This document shows positions 24,331 through 37,490 of a stretch of DNA of 64,000 bases, piece by piece. Where the stretch lies: positions 355,427,234 through 355,491,233 of the forward strand of contig NC_064622.1 of the NCBI RefSeq assembly GCF_023898315.1, given 5' to 3'. This DNA is from Schistocerca nitens. Taxonomy: Eukaryota > Arthropoda > Insecta > Orthoptera > Acrididae. A model generated the notes under the pieces. It saw only the letters and a list, made by a program, of their open reading frames with translations. It was not told where the DNA came from and ran no database searches. The position numbers and the translations under genes are program-made. Every line of letters starts with the position of its first letter. Within the stretch, counting starts at the first letter, position 1.

Positions 24331-27300
24331 TCTTCTAGGTGAACCTATAAATCTCAGATATTGGTCCTCATGTTGTCTTTGGCATTATCTTCTGGACTTA
24401 ATATAATCTTTCATCTACATCATCTTCATTGAGTGGAATGAGAGTTGTGCCCACTATTTAATGCCTAATGTACACAAATTACTGATTTTTTGTGAAATTC
24501 GTAGCACCTCAGCTCTTTAACTCTGTGAAAACTGTGTTTCTTGTGCTAAGACTTAGCAACAAGTTTAATATGTGAGAAGTCACTTAGTCTGCATAACCTC
24601 AGAAATCTAGAAGTGGACTTAAAGTTCCTTAAATCTGCACAGAATACTGATGTAATCATTTTTTAAGTTGTCTGGAGATGTGTCAACCTTAAAACTAACT
24701 TAGATCACCTTTTAATGAAGGAATTTACATTGCTCCTTAACAAAAAGCAAAAAATTTGGTTGTGGTGGCAGATTTATATCTGTAGCTTTGCCCAGATCTA
24801 GGTTGGGTTGAAAGGTCATAGTTCGGTTGGGAGCTGGTGAAGCAAATGAATGTGAAAATAAAAAACGAAACTCCTTGTGGTAACAGATGTGCTTAGCCTG
24901 TTTGGGGGAAAACAGAAAAAAATAGTCACTGTTATTGTCACCATGTTGTTTATATCATTTGTTGTATGTTTCCTATGTCACTGAGCTATAACGCATTGAA
25001 TAATTCTCTTTATCCTTAACAATGTAGTGTTCTGTCACTGGTGGTCAACCATGCTCTGGGCCAAAGTTTGGTGGCGGCCGTTCACTCACATGAACAGGTG
25101 GTTTGTGATCATGCCCCATAAAATGCTGTGCAGATATTGTAGCAGAGCTGTGATTTAACAATTTTTCATTATGCCTGGAAATGAGAAACGTCCTAACCCT
25201 CCTCCTCCAAGTGGTTTTCTACCAACCAACCAACCAAATATAAGCAATACTGTAGTTCATCCTCACACCATACCAACTCCCTGCCATATGGGTCATACCT
25301 CTGTGGAAGACAATGGTGCAATACCTGTCCGACACATTCACCCAGCACATAATACTGCAGTCCCATCACAATCTTATGCAGTGAAAGCAATCATGATAAT
25401 GCTTTTTAATATTAATTCACTGATTACAGATATACTGCATTTCTCAAAAAGCGTTGATTTTCAAATTTTCGTCACATCATCCCACAACACAAAAACAATC
25501 AAACTCTTAAACTAGTAACTTCTGATACTAATTAAATGTTGACACATGTAAACAATTACACAATTAATAGCCTTGAAAACATCATACTAGCAACTCAGAA
25601 AAGTGAAAATCAATCTCTCAGCATGTCATACTTGGTAAAGCCCAACCACTTTGAAGGGCGACAGATTTTACAAATCAAAAATAGATTTAATTTCTCGGAA
25701 TATGGATGCTGGGAAATTTAAGGCTTTGTTTTTTTGGTGCTTACTGTTTCATATGATCAGTACCAGCCATTCTAAAGCCAAGAATTAGGTTCACGTCTTC
25801 ATTGAAAAGCAGAGAAAAGGGAGGGGGGGGGGGGACAGGCTAAAAGATAAATTGGTATGCTTACAAATAAATTATCTAAAATATTTTCTGTGCCTTTAGC
25901 CATCACAATAAGCACAACTTTATCCTTAATTACAAAGAAAGTTTAGCATTAACTGTGTGTGTGTGTGGGGGGGGGGGGGGGAAATGAAGTCAAGGTCATT
26001 AGGGAAAGCTTCATTACAAATATCTAGCACAAAATAGTCATTGTAAATACAAGTAGATACCACAATTTGATGTATCCTTTTCCCTAGTCATCTTTCTATG
26101 AAGATCTGACACGTTGGAAATACAAGGAGAGCATTCCTGTCTGCAACATTAAATTTTTCCACGACATTTGTTTACTTACATAAACCTCTGAAACAATATC
26201 AACATACCTTTTGTATGCCACCATACCACCACTTACTACTTCTGAATGAAACTGGTTATACTTCTCTCTTCTAGGTGCATGATTACAGATTTAACTTATC
26301 TGTGCCATTTAATTTTATGTTCAGATGAGCATGAAGTAGTATCGACACAGTGGTTTCTGAGGTGTTTTGGTGAGAACCATTATCCTACTAACTTCCACAC
26401 CATATAGCCAAGTTCCAAGGAAGAAGTAAACAAAAGTCAATGAACACTTACAAAACATGCTAAATATGTATCATGCTCTGCATTCCTTCATAAAAATTAT
26501 AACATAGAAAAAAGATACTACTGCCTTACTTTGCGAAGCACTTTAGTACACCTGTAGAGGGTGCTTCCTATTACCCTGCATGTAAAGGTTCGTTGTTATT
26601 GTTTTAGACTAAACAGTATGGGAAAAATTTCTGTAGAACTAGGTCCTAATTTCTTTCCCAGTCTTCAAAACCTTCCACCACTTAAACTACTATCACAGAA
26701 TGCATACAGCTATTACCAGTGTCAGGAAACACTGAAACATCCCTCTCAAGCAGGTACCCTGAAAGTTGCACAAATAGTACGATATAACATAAACATTATG
26801 GTAAGTTTTTCTTCCACTAAAAATATACAGCTACGTTTCTTCCAACAGGATTGTGGATCAAAATCGACGAGCAAAAGAGCCAAGAAAGTTTTTTCTACGT
26901 CATATTAATAAAACATAAGACACAATTCTAACAATTAAACTTCGAGTTTTCTTTGCAAAAATGGCAACTGATATACCTTCAACCTGTAAAACATACAGCG
27001 CCTGAAAATTTTGGAAGGATATACCTCCATTCTTTGTGATTTCCTAATAAACAAGCATACGAAACCATAACATGCCCTTTATTGGGCTATAGTTACTCAA
27101 GTGTCACACACATAAATCCTTTACTCACAATAAACGAAAATAACACTAAAAAAGTTCTAACATATTTGAATACGTACAATTCTTTTATCAATATCCTAGA
27201 AAATATTGCACTGACTTATGCGATATAATAGCAACCAAAGTGTTTTAACCGTCGGCAAAGATTAAATAAATGAAGCACAATGCAGTATTCAATGTTGCTG

Positions 27301-27455
27301 CGATCACTATTTTGTAATTGTTTATCTGTGTATTAAATTGAATGTAAAATTACACTTATCGTATTACAAGAATGTAGTAAATTGCTACCACTATACTTTA
27401 TCGCTAATTCGACATCACGATATAAATTATTTTACAGCTTTACAAATTCATTGGA
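24331..27455. other. No gene recognised; two long G runs
   Basis: Mostly AT-rich. G-runs of 12 and 14 lie at 25823-25834 and 25968-25981, the second after a GT run. A weak LINE-like piece is listed separately. Confidence 0.4.
25171..25515 (+). CDS. 114-codon open frame, possibly a LINE endonuclease start
   Basis: The N-terminal half is proline- and asparagine-rich. Near residue 75 IMIMLFNINSLITDILHF resembles the opening strand of LINE endonucleases (consensus of the type N-I-R/N-S-L). The similarity is weak. It could be chance. Confidence 0.25.
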   Translation: MPGNEKRPNPPPPSGFLPTNQPNISNTVVHPHTIPTPCHMGHTSVEDNGAIPVRHIHPAHNTAVPSQSYAVKAIMIMLFNINSLITDILHFSKSVDFQIFVTSSHNTKTIKLLN

Positions 27456-27458
27456 AAG

Positions 27459-28379
27459 TAAAGATCGATTCACATTGGCGTTTGAGATGGTGGCATTCAC
27501 GCAGGCCTTCAATGGAACGGATGGGAACGGAACGGAACGTCAACGTTCCTGCGAACGAAAGTTTAAAAGTTGACGTTAGTGGGAAGAAGGAGGCGTCGAT
27601 TGCTGATTTCGGAAGTTAGTCTATTGTCGGCGCTCTCACTGACGTTACAGTAATGGGTTTTGTGTTCTCTTAAAGATGATTCACACATGTTGGAACGAAA
27701 CGTCAAAACATTCCACAATGCGTTTCAAATGGCGGCATTCACACAGGTACAGCAAGGAGCGTTGTCAAAGTTTTTCAGGAGGAAAGTGTATGTGCGGGGG
27801 GAAAGGACGACGACGATGTCGACGTTTGCTAACATCGGAAGCTAATCTATTTTCGCAGTGCTCACTCATGTTATACTAGTGAACTCTGTACTTTTGCATC
27901 TTATTAGTTTTTATTTTATTGTTGTGCATTTTCTTTACTAACTGCAAATAGTTCATGGAAACTTAGATATTTTTTCCACTGAATATTCTTGTACAACTGA
28001 GTCACATGCCTGAAGGTGAAAATGATTTACGTTTTGCCAATAGCTGGTAACAGAAAAAGCTTATACTGTGTGCAAATAAGAACACAAACTGATAAATTAC
28101 TTTTCATTTCATAACCTTCTCTTAACAGAGAAGATGTGAGCTCTACTGATGCAGTAAATGCACTTGTTTTTTTGTTATTTATTGCATGGGAAAAGAAAGT
28201 GTAAGGTGTAAGGTAAAAAGGCATTACGAATTGCGTCACTGCCTTATAAATATTTGACGTGTTTTTATATACATTTTTCACTAACAAATAAATGTTGAAG
28301 TTTTCAAATATTTGGATAACACTTTTTCTGTTGGTTAACTTTTTAGCAGTTTACCATGCAATCTCCTATGTGAATCGAC
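27459..28379. repeat. CpG-rich imperfect direct repeats with a possible inverted terminus
   Basis: Two units (about 27459-27660 and 27669-27870) each open with AAAGAT(C)GATTCACA, contain GGCATTCAC(G/A)CAGG and close with GGAAG-TA-TCTATT-TCG-(n)-CTCACT. An inverted form of the opening motif ends the block at 28366-28379. This may be a tandem or nested non-autonomous DNA element, perhaps Harbinger-like; the class is a guess. Open frames in it (27338-27879) look like by-products. Confidence 0.45.
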
Positions 28380-28527
28380 TTTCACATGTGTATGAGCGAT
28401 TTTGGACATAATTGTTACTTGAGGAATCATTTAAAAGCTTTTATTTCATTGAAAGTAGTAGTTGCGAATACATATTCTCTACTTGACGAAGTCTTCTCGG
28501 GGCATCAGATGAATGGCTGCATCGCTA

Positions 28528-28543
28528 TTTTTTTTTTTTTTTT
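28528..28543 (+). repeat. Poly-T run of 16
   Basis: A T-run, possibly the reversed A-tail of a retroposed sequence; no attached element identified. Confidence 0.5.
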
Positions 28544-28599
28544 AGATTGAGAGAGACAAGTAGCGCCCTCTGCATCCACAACTCTCACATGCATAGTTA

Positions 28600-28652
28600 G
28601 TTAGTTGGTTGTGTGTAAGGGACTAAACAACGAAATCATCAGTCCCTTGATC
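28600..28652 (-). mobile_element. SINE tail fragment
   Basis: GGGACTAAACAACGAAATCA and its neighbours resemble the non-tRNA end of the SINEs at 43318 and 45933 (GGAGACCAAACAGCAAGGTC). Only this short end is present. Confidence 0.45.
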
Positions 28653-31415
28653 AAGAGATAGTTCACCTGTAGTTAGTGACTTCAGACAACAATTGGATGT
28701 TTATAAGAGTGATAAAGTAATAATAATGCAACAGTTGGGAAATAATTTAAAGAGAAATAAAAGTATATTGATCAGGCGAGTGTGAGGTCAAAGAAGAAAA
28801 TCGATCGTTCTGCTAGGCCTGATCTGTGGTGAGACAAGCCTCATCTTCACCTGAACCCACGCTAACCTGATCAATGGCAAAGAAAGTAACAGAGTAAAGA
28901 ATGCATCCCAGCCAAGAAATTTGTAATAATGAAAGTGAGAATGCTACAAATGTGATGGATATCAGTTGGACTGACAATAATAAAATCAGATGCGAAAAAT
29001 AACCGGGTCAGTAGCTTGGTAGGGCCAAGTAAGTGCATCCTGAGGGTCTGCATCTACGCCCCTGCACCCAATCTCTTATAGTCAACATATTAAAGACAGT
29101 AACAGCACTCATCTGCTCATTGATATGTTGCCCTAAAACATAAAATAGGTTATGTCAGGAAAAAGTGGCTCACCTCATTTAAAAGCAGTTAAAGCAGAAT
29201 AAAAGAGAGATAACCTTGATAGCTGGCAAAGGAGATAATGTCAAGGGCTCTCAAATCCAGCATGTGTTGGGAGATGCCTGAACCTCAACAACCCTGCCCA
29301 TACCCCAAAACTACTCTTAAACGTTATGTATGAGAATAAAAGCCAATTTCTTGGAGAACTAGTTCAACTGTCCGTGTGTCAGCCGCCAATAGTAAAAGAA
29401 AAGAATTTAGAAGATCATGGCTACCACAGAGAGCTAGAAGGATGGTACATTGTGTATGACCTATTGTATGGAGTCATAATATGGGTACAGGTAATAACAT
29501 AAAATTTCAAAAAAAATGTTAATCTGGTATGACTCATGCAAAGGCGACATAGAACAGTGGATTCCTTTCAGGAGTGACTGAAGAGAAAGGCCTAGTAGCT
29601 GTAGTCTTCCTGACAGAGTGCGGCATTTATTAGAGGAACCAGTAGCCCACGAAATATTATTCCATGAGGGAAGGTCTTATTTGCATTTGTTTGTCCAACC
29701 TGTGAATGACAAAACCAATGTTGTGTGAACAATTTATTCCCTAGTCAAACAGTCAACCAGTTCATTCACTGGGATACATTCATGAATTGGAGCCCAGAGA
29801 GAGATAACTGAGCAGACACTATGACAAAGTTAAGAAAGAAACGTGAATAGCATATATCATATGGTGGCAAGAGTAACATCAATCACTAGCCTGCAAACTT
29901 GTCACTAAGGCACTACAAATTAAAATGCAGTAGAGGGAGGTTTGTTTAGTAAAAAAGTATTGCTCTGTTAATGGCTATCAACTCCACTCTCAAAACACTA
30001 CATGTTCCCAGCAACAAATATTGTTCCTGACCAGTGGTGCATGTAAAAGAATCCTTTCCATGGTCTTAGAGGCATTAGTGTAAATAGTGGTAGCACATAA
30101 ATACTTCTGAATTACAGATCCTTGAAAGAGATCGGTCTTAATTCTTGGTCTAGGTATTAACCAAGGAGGGGTGTGCTGGGAAACACAGGAAGTACATTCT
30201 AAGTAGGTTAGATGGAGTTCCTGCCAGAGTGCCTTAGTTTCCCAACCAAAGGATGGGTGTTAGGGGCAGTCTTTGTCTCCTGTATGCTAAAAGAATTTGG
30301 TAAATTGGATGATTAGGAAATTGTTGGATGATTATTGCTTAAGTGGGCAAGAATTGGTACCAGCAGAAATGAAAAGGCAAGAACCTGCTTGGCAAGGAGA
30401 CTGTCTATGGAAGTAGTCTCAAGGTAGCAGCTGCCAGTCTTACTCCATGATGATGGACTGCGTCCAAAAATTTCAAAACTGGAGGTGATACTGAGCTGTA
30501 AATCTGGCAGGGTAAGACCAAAGCCCAGTAAGCAAAAAGAAGGGTATTCCAATCCGCACCTTAAGAGGTGTGGTCAAGGAAGGAAAGAGCGTTTAGCTTT
30601 TGCATTAGCTAGTCTTTAGTTGAAGAATATAGGCAGCTATTTCAGCTTTTTATCAGAGATGAGTCTTAAAAATCGGGGCTGTGCTACAACGTACGCTGAG
30701 TACCCGAGTAGCATTCAGCGTCAGGATGGACTGCACTATGATGACAGGAATGCATTACCCCCTTTTTTACTAGGAGAGAATTGAAAGCCATGGAAAGGGT
30801 CCAAGTGGAGGCCCTTCAGATGGTGCCTTGGAACTGGCATCCAGACTAGTTTACAGACTGGGAGCTTTACCAAATAGAAAAGTCAAGATACAGTATGAAG
30901 GTGATCAATGAGTCAAATGGAGGTATTAACCCATTGATGACAATGATGAAGGATCTCTCACTCAGTGTGGAGGCCTGCACTACATATTTCCCTTGGACCT
31001 GAGGGAAGCTGAGTGATGTACCAGCTTTAACCTAAAGCAACTGGTGGGTTAAAAACTGAAGAACAAAAATCGGTAGGGAGCTCCAAAGGCTAAGTCATGG
31101 AGGAAGGTAAGTAGAACATGATTGCACCAAATGGTGACATATGTCTTTTTTAGGTATAAAAAGACTGCAATGAGGTGCTGACATTCGGAAAATGCCTCTC
31201 ACGTTGCTGTTCCCAATCAAACCCAATAGTTGCTTGTGGATTGTCCCTTCTGGAAACCACACTGATAGAGAAAAAAGTCCTCAGAACTCCACAATCCAGT
31301 ATAATCATTGAAAAATCATAGAATGAAGTAATTTACAGAGCACATTGGTGAGGTTAATTGGTTAGTAGCTGTCTACTGACGTGTTTTCGCTGTTCTAAGA
31401 ATTGGGACAAGGATA
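28653..31415. other. No gene recognised
   Basis: Moderately A-rich sequence with scattered repeat-like look; the open frame 30313-30552 (minus) has no motif that I know. Confidence 0.4.
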
Positions 31416-31731
31416 CTGAACACACAAAAAATACGATTTTTTTGTGAACAAGTAACAGTGCTTCTTTCTGACTCACTTAATGTGACTTGCAGATGCTGGT
31501 TGCTGACACCCTCCACAGGTGCATTGGTCGGAATCACTTAAAGGTTTGACACCCTTGTTGGGGGTCATCATTTCTTAAGTCCTACTCTGAACACGCAAAA
31601 AATACGATTTTTTGTGAACAAGTAACAGTGCTTCTTTCTGACTCACTTAATGTGACTTGCAGATGCTGGTTGCTGACACCCTCCACAGGTGCATTGGTCG
31701 GAATCACTTCCAGGTTTAACACCCTTGTTGG
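31416..31731. repeat. Tandem duplication, about 146 bp units 171 bp apart
   Basis: 31416-31561 and 31587-31731 differ at only about five to seven positions by eye, including one T of a T-run. The 25-nt spacer between them has no third copy. The duplication looks recent. Confidence 0.9.
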
Positions 31732-33140
31732 ACTTGCCATCCAATTTATATCGGTGCTGGGCTCAAACACCTCTGACATCTAGTTTGAAGTAGTTGGCCA
31801 TTCCCAGGCTGGGAACTCCTACAGTTGTGTCAGGGCGTGTCGCCTGAGAATTTGTGGGGTGTCGCCTGCCACTAATAAAACAATATTAGTTATTACTCAG
31901 TTTTTCATTCAATCTACACATCATAGCTGTGGCCTCGGCGATGGCTGGTTGCTACATAGGCTGTAATGGAATCCGCTGTCATCAGTGGCAGACTCAGTAC
32001 TACCGGAGATTGCTGCATCGGCTGAAGCATAGGCTGGCGACACCTGGTCTGGTGGGTTGCTAGCACACTGATCCACAGGCGCTTTCCATGTGGCAGATCC
32101 ACTGCAAAGGTGGTGTGATTGAAGTGTGTGCATGATTGATATACACGCCATTGTGACAGAGCTTGGCTCTTCTCCGCTCACTGCCGCATTGTCCCATCAG
32201 ATGGACCATGGTATTGGGTGGCTTGATGTCTAATATTGTGATGTACACTGATTCTGGTCCACCGTTTAGGTACACAGTCAATCAGTACTATACCTAAGTA
32301 TCAGAGCAGCTTGGTCATTGATCTGGAAAAGTACTGGTGAACCCATGGACTACCCATCAGTGGCAGCTAACGCTCTTGATAATACTGGAACGATCTTACA
32401 CACGATTTTACGATAGTATAATCAGAGAATCGAGAAAGAATGACATGGATGATGTCGATCATACTGGTTGACTGCTTCTAAGTTATAAATATCGGGATAT
32501 TTATATTGAACTGAGGAGAGGGTTTGCCATGAGACTTCATTTGTAATGAGTGAATTGGCCCAGTTTATTACAAATGGTCAGTGGTCTCCTGCCTGGCTAC
32601 ATACAAATAATGGGTTTGTTTCAGCATCATAATTGCTTTGTCAGGTCCCTGATAGGTGTTGTTCTGTCCTGTCTAATGCATTGTGCTTAATGTTATGAGA
32701 GCATCGAAGGTAGTTTGGTGTTTGCTTGTCTTACACTTCTGCACTGAGCTCTCTCGCACTCTATCATAGAAGTGTTGATGTCACACTCTTGGTGACCGAC
32801 TAATCATGTCGAAATGTTTACACCTTGCGGCTGGCTTGTGTTGATACACTGAAGCAATACTGTGCTGTGGGGACTTAGAAACTTCTTTACTCTCCCAGTC
32901 CCTTGCTATGGTGGTGGTTAACACTCTCCTCCTCTCCAACAAAATTCATCCAGAATTTTTCTTTTATCTACTAGTTTAACATCGTACACATTAACAATTT
33001 CTTTTACTGTGAATATCCCATACTGTGTTGGTGCATAACAAAATGTTCCACTTTACAAAACACAGAAATGTAGTGTCTTAAGATTACAAATGTCAGTGAA
33101 TCACAACTCGAATGAGTAACTCATATAGGTAGCCCAGTGC
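31732..33140. other. No gene recognised
   Basis: Minus-strand open frames at 31921-32281 show no recognised domain. The sequence could be a worn repeat. Confidence 0.35.
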
Positions 33141-36100
33141 CAGTGGCGGTGTTAGGCGAAAACTGAACGATGGCGACGAATCAGCTTTGCAAGGCCCCCC
33201 TTCACTTTCCAGTCAGAAAGAAAATGTTAAATTAAATGAGCTGAATTGTACACTAATAATAATACTACACAAATTTTATTATTGTAATATACAAGGATTA
33301 TTACAATGACAGAAATTAAATTAAACAAACACACATTAAATAAACGAAACTTCTGGCTTTGTGCCTAATTGAACTTTTTTAAGATTACATCATAGTTAAT
33401 ACCAGCCGCTATTTCCGCTTCAGTTGATAATACTGACACCACAGATAGTCTTTCTTGGCACATCATGCTTCTTAAGTATGTCTTAATCAGTTTTAACTTT
33501 GAGAAACTTCTCTCAGCAGAAGCTATACTCACAGGAACTGTGAGCATTATTCTGACTGTTATGCAAAGATTTGGATATACTTCTTCCTAATTATTTTCTA
33601 ATATGTACTGAATACATTCTTTTGCATCTCTTATTGAGTCCTGTAGATTGGATTTTAAAAGTTGGAGTTCCTCATAAAGTTCGAAAGGCTGGATGTCGCT
33701 ATTTTCGACTTCTCAAAATATTGTACCTAAATCATTACAATGTTTGCGAAGGTCGTTCTTAGATAACGATTTCAAGTAATTCATATCGTAAATAAAACCA
33801 AATCGTGCAATATATTGAGATTCAGTTTCAACTATGGCAGCATCTATCATTGTGTTAAAAAAGCTAACTCTGTACTGCATTTCAGCAGATTGTATAAGTT
33901 CGTCAATTTGTTCATAACTGAACATTCGTTTTTTCTGTGCTATTCTTTTTTTAAAAAACTGAGACTCAATTTTACAATTTCTTTTCTCTACAAACAGTTG
34001 AGCTTCTGCAACGCTTCTTTCAAATCCTGTGTTATGGAATTCTTGAATCCAGTCATGAAACGAATGTAAAGTATCAATAGCTATTTTCAACTTCACTTGA
34101 ACCGATTGCCACAGCTTACTTATATTGTTGATATGTAGTAAAGTCTCATACAACACATGTTTTGCAACAATAAATTCAAAAGTGAACATTTCCTTCAAGA
34201 CTGCTTCACAGTCGCTAAGACTTTCAGATTCATCATTTCTGCTTTTCAGGTCACTCACACTTTCGATGACATCAAAAAATTGCAAAAGTATCGCTTTTAC
34301 AGATCCGACTCTACTTTCCCGTCGTGTTTCTGGAGAGGTTTCAGTAACAACTTCAATTTTGATTTTATAAGATCCCAACGCTTGCTTGATCTTGTAATAA
34401 GCACTAAACTTCATTGATGAAGCAAAAAACGTTTTAGCTGTTGTAGAAGTGTTACCGGCATCTAAAAAGAGCAAATTCCAACAGTGGCATCCGCACAGTG
34501 TGAACAAAGGTCGTGGATTAATATTGAGTATTCTTGTTCTAACACCTTTATTAATGCCAACCATATTGGCACCGTTATCATATCCTTGTTATCGACAGTT
34601 TTGAATGTCTAGGCCACTATTTTCTAGTTCCTTTAAAATGGCATTTGATAAATACTCTCCCATTTTTTCAGTGATGGCAATAAACCCAATGAAATGTTCC
34701 TCTATCTCTCCAGTTGAGGAACTACAAAATTTTATATTATTCACATTTGTTCCACATGGCTCGAATCCCTAGTACAATTGAGCATGAAGGCAGAATATTT
34801 TGCTTGTCTGATTCTGTTTATAGTTTTGTTGATAACAGATTTGGACAATAATGTAATTAATTTATTTTGAATGTTGTGGTTCAGATAATGCTGACAAACT
34901 TTGCTTTTCGTTAATATGTTCCAAGTGCTCTTTTAGTGTTAGATCGTATTTGGATAACAATTTAAATAGGTTTATAAAATGTCCACTGTTTCTGCTATTG
35001 TTCAGGGTAAGGGATTCTCGATGCTCTCTAAATTGTGTGAAGCTAAGTATTTTATAATATCGATCAATCTTTCAAATAAGTTATACAAGTACTTTTGTGA
35101 TTCGCTAATCAGTCTCTCGTTTTCCTAATATTGCTTTTCCATATTTGATTGTTTTACAGAATTCCATCCATCTAATAATGCACTCCATGTGCCCTTGACT
35201 TTGTTCATGTCTTTTCAGCATCCTATTCAGATCTTTCCAGCCACAAGATCCTTCTTTTACCACCTGTGTCTGAAAATGCTAAAAAGTTGACAAAAGCAAT
35301 ATACTTTCTCTTGAGGTATGGCATAAGTTAACTATCTAGGATGTTGCATTTATCTGTTATCAATTTTCTAGTAAAATGGAATTTCGTAAAATGTCTTCTA
35401 TTCCAGTTGGCTCGAATCCCTAGTACAATTGAGCATGAAAACATGATATTTTGCTTGTGTGATTCTGTTTATAATTCTGTTTATAATTCTCTAGGTTTTG
35501 TTGGAGACCATTTTGAATTAAATCATGATGCTGCAAATCTGTTACTGGAAATACCCACTTTCCTGGATCTAATTCTATAAAAGACTCTCTTATATGAATG
35601 GTTTGTTCTTGATTGTCGCTTTTGAAGTCTTTATTCGGCTCACAGTCTCGGATCACTTCAGTTTCACCCAACTCTGATGCTGTATCAGAAAGGTTAAGAG
35701 ATTCATTCGACCCTGAAGCTGGTTCTGTTTCAGAAACTAAAGACACTTGGATAAGAACTTCATCACAGGCCTCTGGAGCAGTTACACCCGAAGTTTTCTT
35801 AAGAAATTTCATTATACTCGAAACTCAAAGCTTAGTTAGATTTAATTGTCTCACCCTTTTTTTTCTTTTTGATGCACCAGATTCCCATTTCCTCCCTATG
35901 TGTCTGTCTCTTGAGGTTCCTCCGGACATGATAATCTAAAAAAATTTTGTGCTAAGTACATTGATAAGTACAGTAGGGTACTTAAAGCACTCATTGTCAT
36001 TGCATAGAGCAAATGGGCTGTGCGATTACCATACATGGCAGAATATTTTTTTTATTCTGTCATGTATGATAGCAGCCAAATAAATATGCCAAGAAATTTA

Positions 36101-36887
36101 TTTGTATACTGACTTACCATAGGATGAAGTTCCTTGAGTATGTATTCTTCAAATTGATACAACCACACCTTCAGATATAAAAGACTTGTTCACTTGTACC
36201 AGTTTAATATCTTGAAAAATAATGAAGTGTCACTTGGTAGGATTGGTTTCAGAGAACTGGCATTATTGGCCAAGAAAATGCTGCTGTCTGTATTGTCTCT
36301 TCCACAGAGTATTGCTGTATTTGCTCCTTGTTGGATCGAAGTGTCAATTCGGAAAAAACTGTGCATACCAAGTGGGCTGTGAATATGGTATAAAGAAAAG
36401 AAAGTGTATTTTCCGTTTAACGTGCATCTTTCGTTAATATGACGATCGGCTTCCTCTCTAAGTATATAATTTAATAATTTATTTTACAAAACTTTTTTAG
36501 TCTGTATGAACGACTTTACAATAAAATACTCTCCTCCGAGTTCCATGCGTTACTGCCGTCTAGTGTGCATGTGCTGATTCGCGACAGGTATATCCCGCGC
36601 TCATCGTGTAATGTAATAGACCTACGAGAATCAGTCTGCAGTCCCAAAGTTGTACGCTTGGCGCACTGCTACATAGGCATACACCTTAGATGCATCTCGT
36701 AGTGGGGCTTAACTGTCATAATGTTGCCAGATGACCCTAGATAAATGCTACAGCATTCGTACGGAAATAGAGTCGGACAACTAAGTAGCTAAAATTTTAA
36801 TGCTTCAACAACTTCTTTGTGAGGACCCCCCTCAGGCGAGAGGCTGTCAGCGGTCGCCGATGTCGCCGACGCCTAACGCCGCCACTG
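33141..36887 (-). mobile_element. hAT DNA transposon (ZMYM1-like), about 3.75 kb
   Basis: The 18-nt ends are inverted with one mismatch: CAGTGGCGGTGTTAGGCG at 33141 and CAGTGGCGGCGTTAGGCG read inward from 36887. The CAGTGGCG start is typical of hAT ends. An 8-bp target duplication is unclear (CCCAGTGC against CCCAATTT). A transposase remnant fills 33365-35929 on the minus strand. Confidence 0.88.
33365..35929 (-). pseudogene. hAT transposase, ZMYM1-like, decayed
   Basis: The reading starts at 35929 with MSGGTSRDRHIGRKWESGAS, a basic opening like ZMYM1-type hAT proteins. A TTF-type finger region follows near 35430. The middle is a 283-codon open frame (33713-34564). The last part, 33365-33547, carries the hAT dimerisation block (SIASAERSFSKLKLIKTYLR) and ends at a TAA. 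The total span of about 855 codons fits the family. Several stops and frame changes separate the parts. A piece of about 80 bp is present twice (near 34750 and 35400). Confidence 0.85.
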
Positions 36888-37049
36888 CCCAATTTTTGGG
36901 GGTATGAAATGTCACACTCACATGTGCTTCATTGTAGATATAAAGCAGGTGGTAGATACTAGTCGATTGGTACCTGTAAAATGCAATTAATGTACAACAG
37001 AAATTAATAACGAAACAGTCAGATCTAAAAACCTGAGGAATCACGTTGC

Positions 37050-37490
37050 TTACAAATCACTTGAGCGTATTTGTCGTGTGTGGTACAAGTACCGAATAGG
37101 TGTAACAGGGGACATCGAATAGGCACGAAGAAAGGTAGCACAAATGGCCACATGTTTCTATGACCCACTGCAGAGCTCACAATAATGTTGTAAAACCTGG
37201 TCAGTCCCTTGAAGATAGATCCTGCCTAACCCGTGAATGGTTACTTACAGAGTTTAAAAAACATGTATTTAATGAGGGATCTAGGCAAATTCTACGTCCT
37301 CCTAAGTATTGCTCCCATAGGGACCGTGAAGACAAGATTAGACTAATTGCAGCATGCACAGATGCGTTTCAACAGTCTTTCTTCCGACGCTTTATACGTT
37401 GTTGGTATGGAAACAAACACTACGAACTGGGAGTAACTTCTTCCACACACTACACTGTGGTTTTCAGAGTACAACTATTAATGTAGATGT
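37050..37490 (+). mobile_element. CR1-like LINE, 3' end fragment
   Basis: Near 37200-37480 the plus strand reads SLEDRSCLTREWLLTEFKKH and REDKIRLIAACTDAFQQSFF, the C-terminal tail after the RT. It ends with a short GATGTA-type repeat. Only the last few hundred bases are present, the usual 5' truncation of LINEs. Confidence 0.75.

Noticed and set aside
33713-34564. 283-codon frame as a host ZMYM-type gene
   Set aside because: It is flanked by matching hAT inverted ends, and stops separate it from the dimerisation block. It is a transposon remnant; domestication is not supported.
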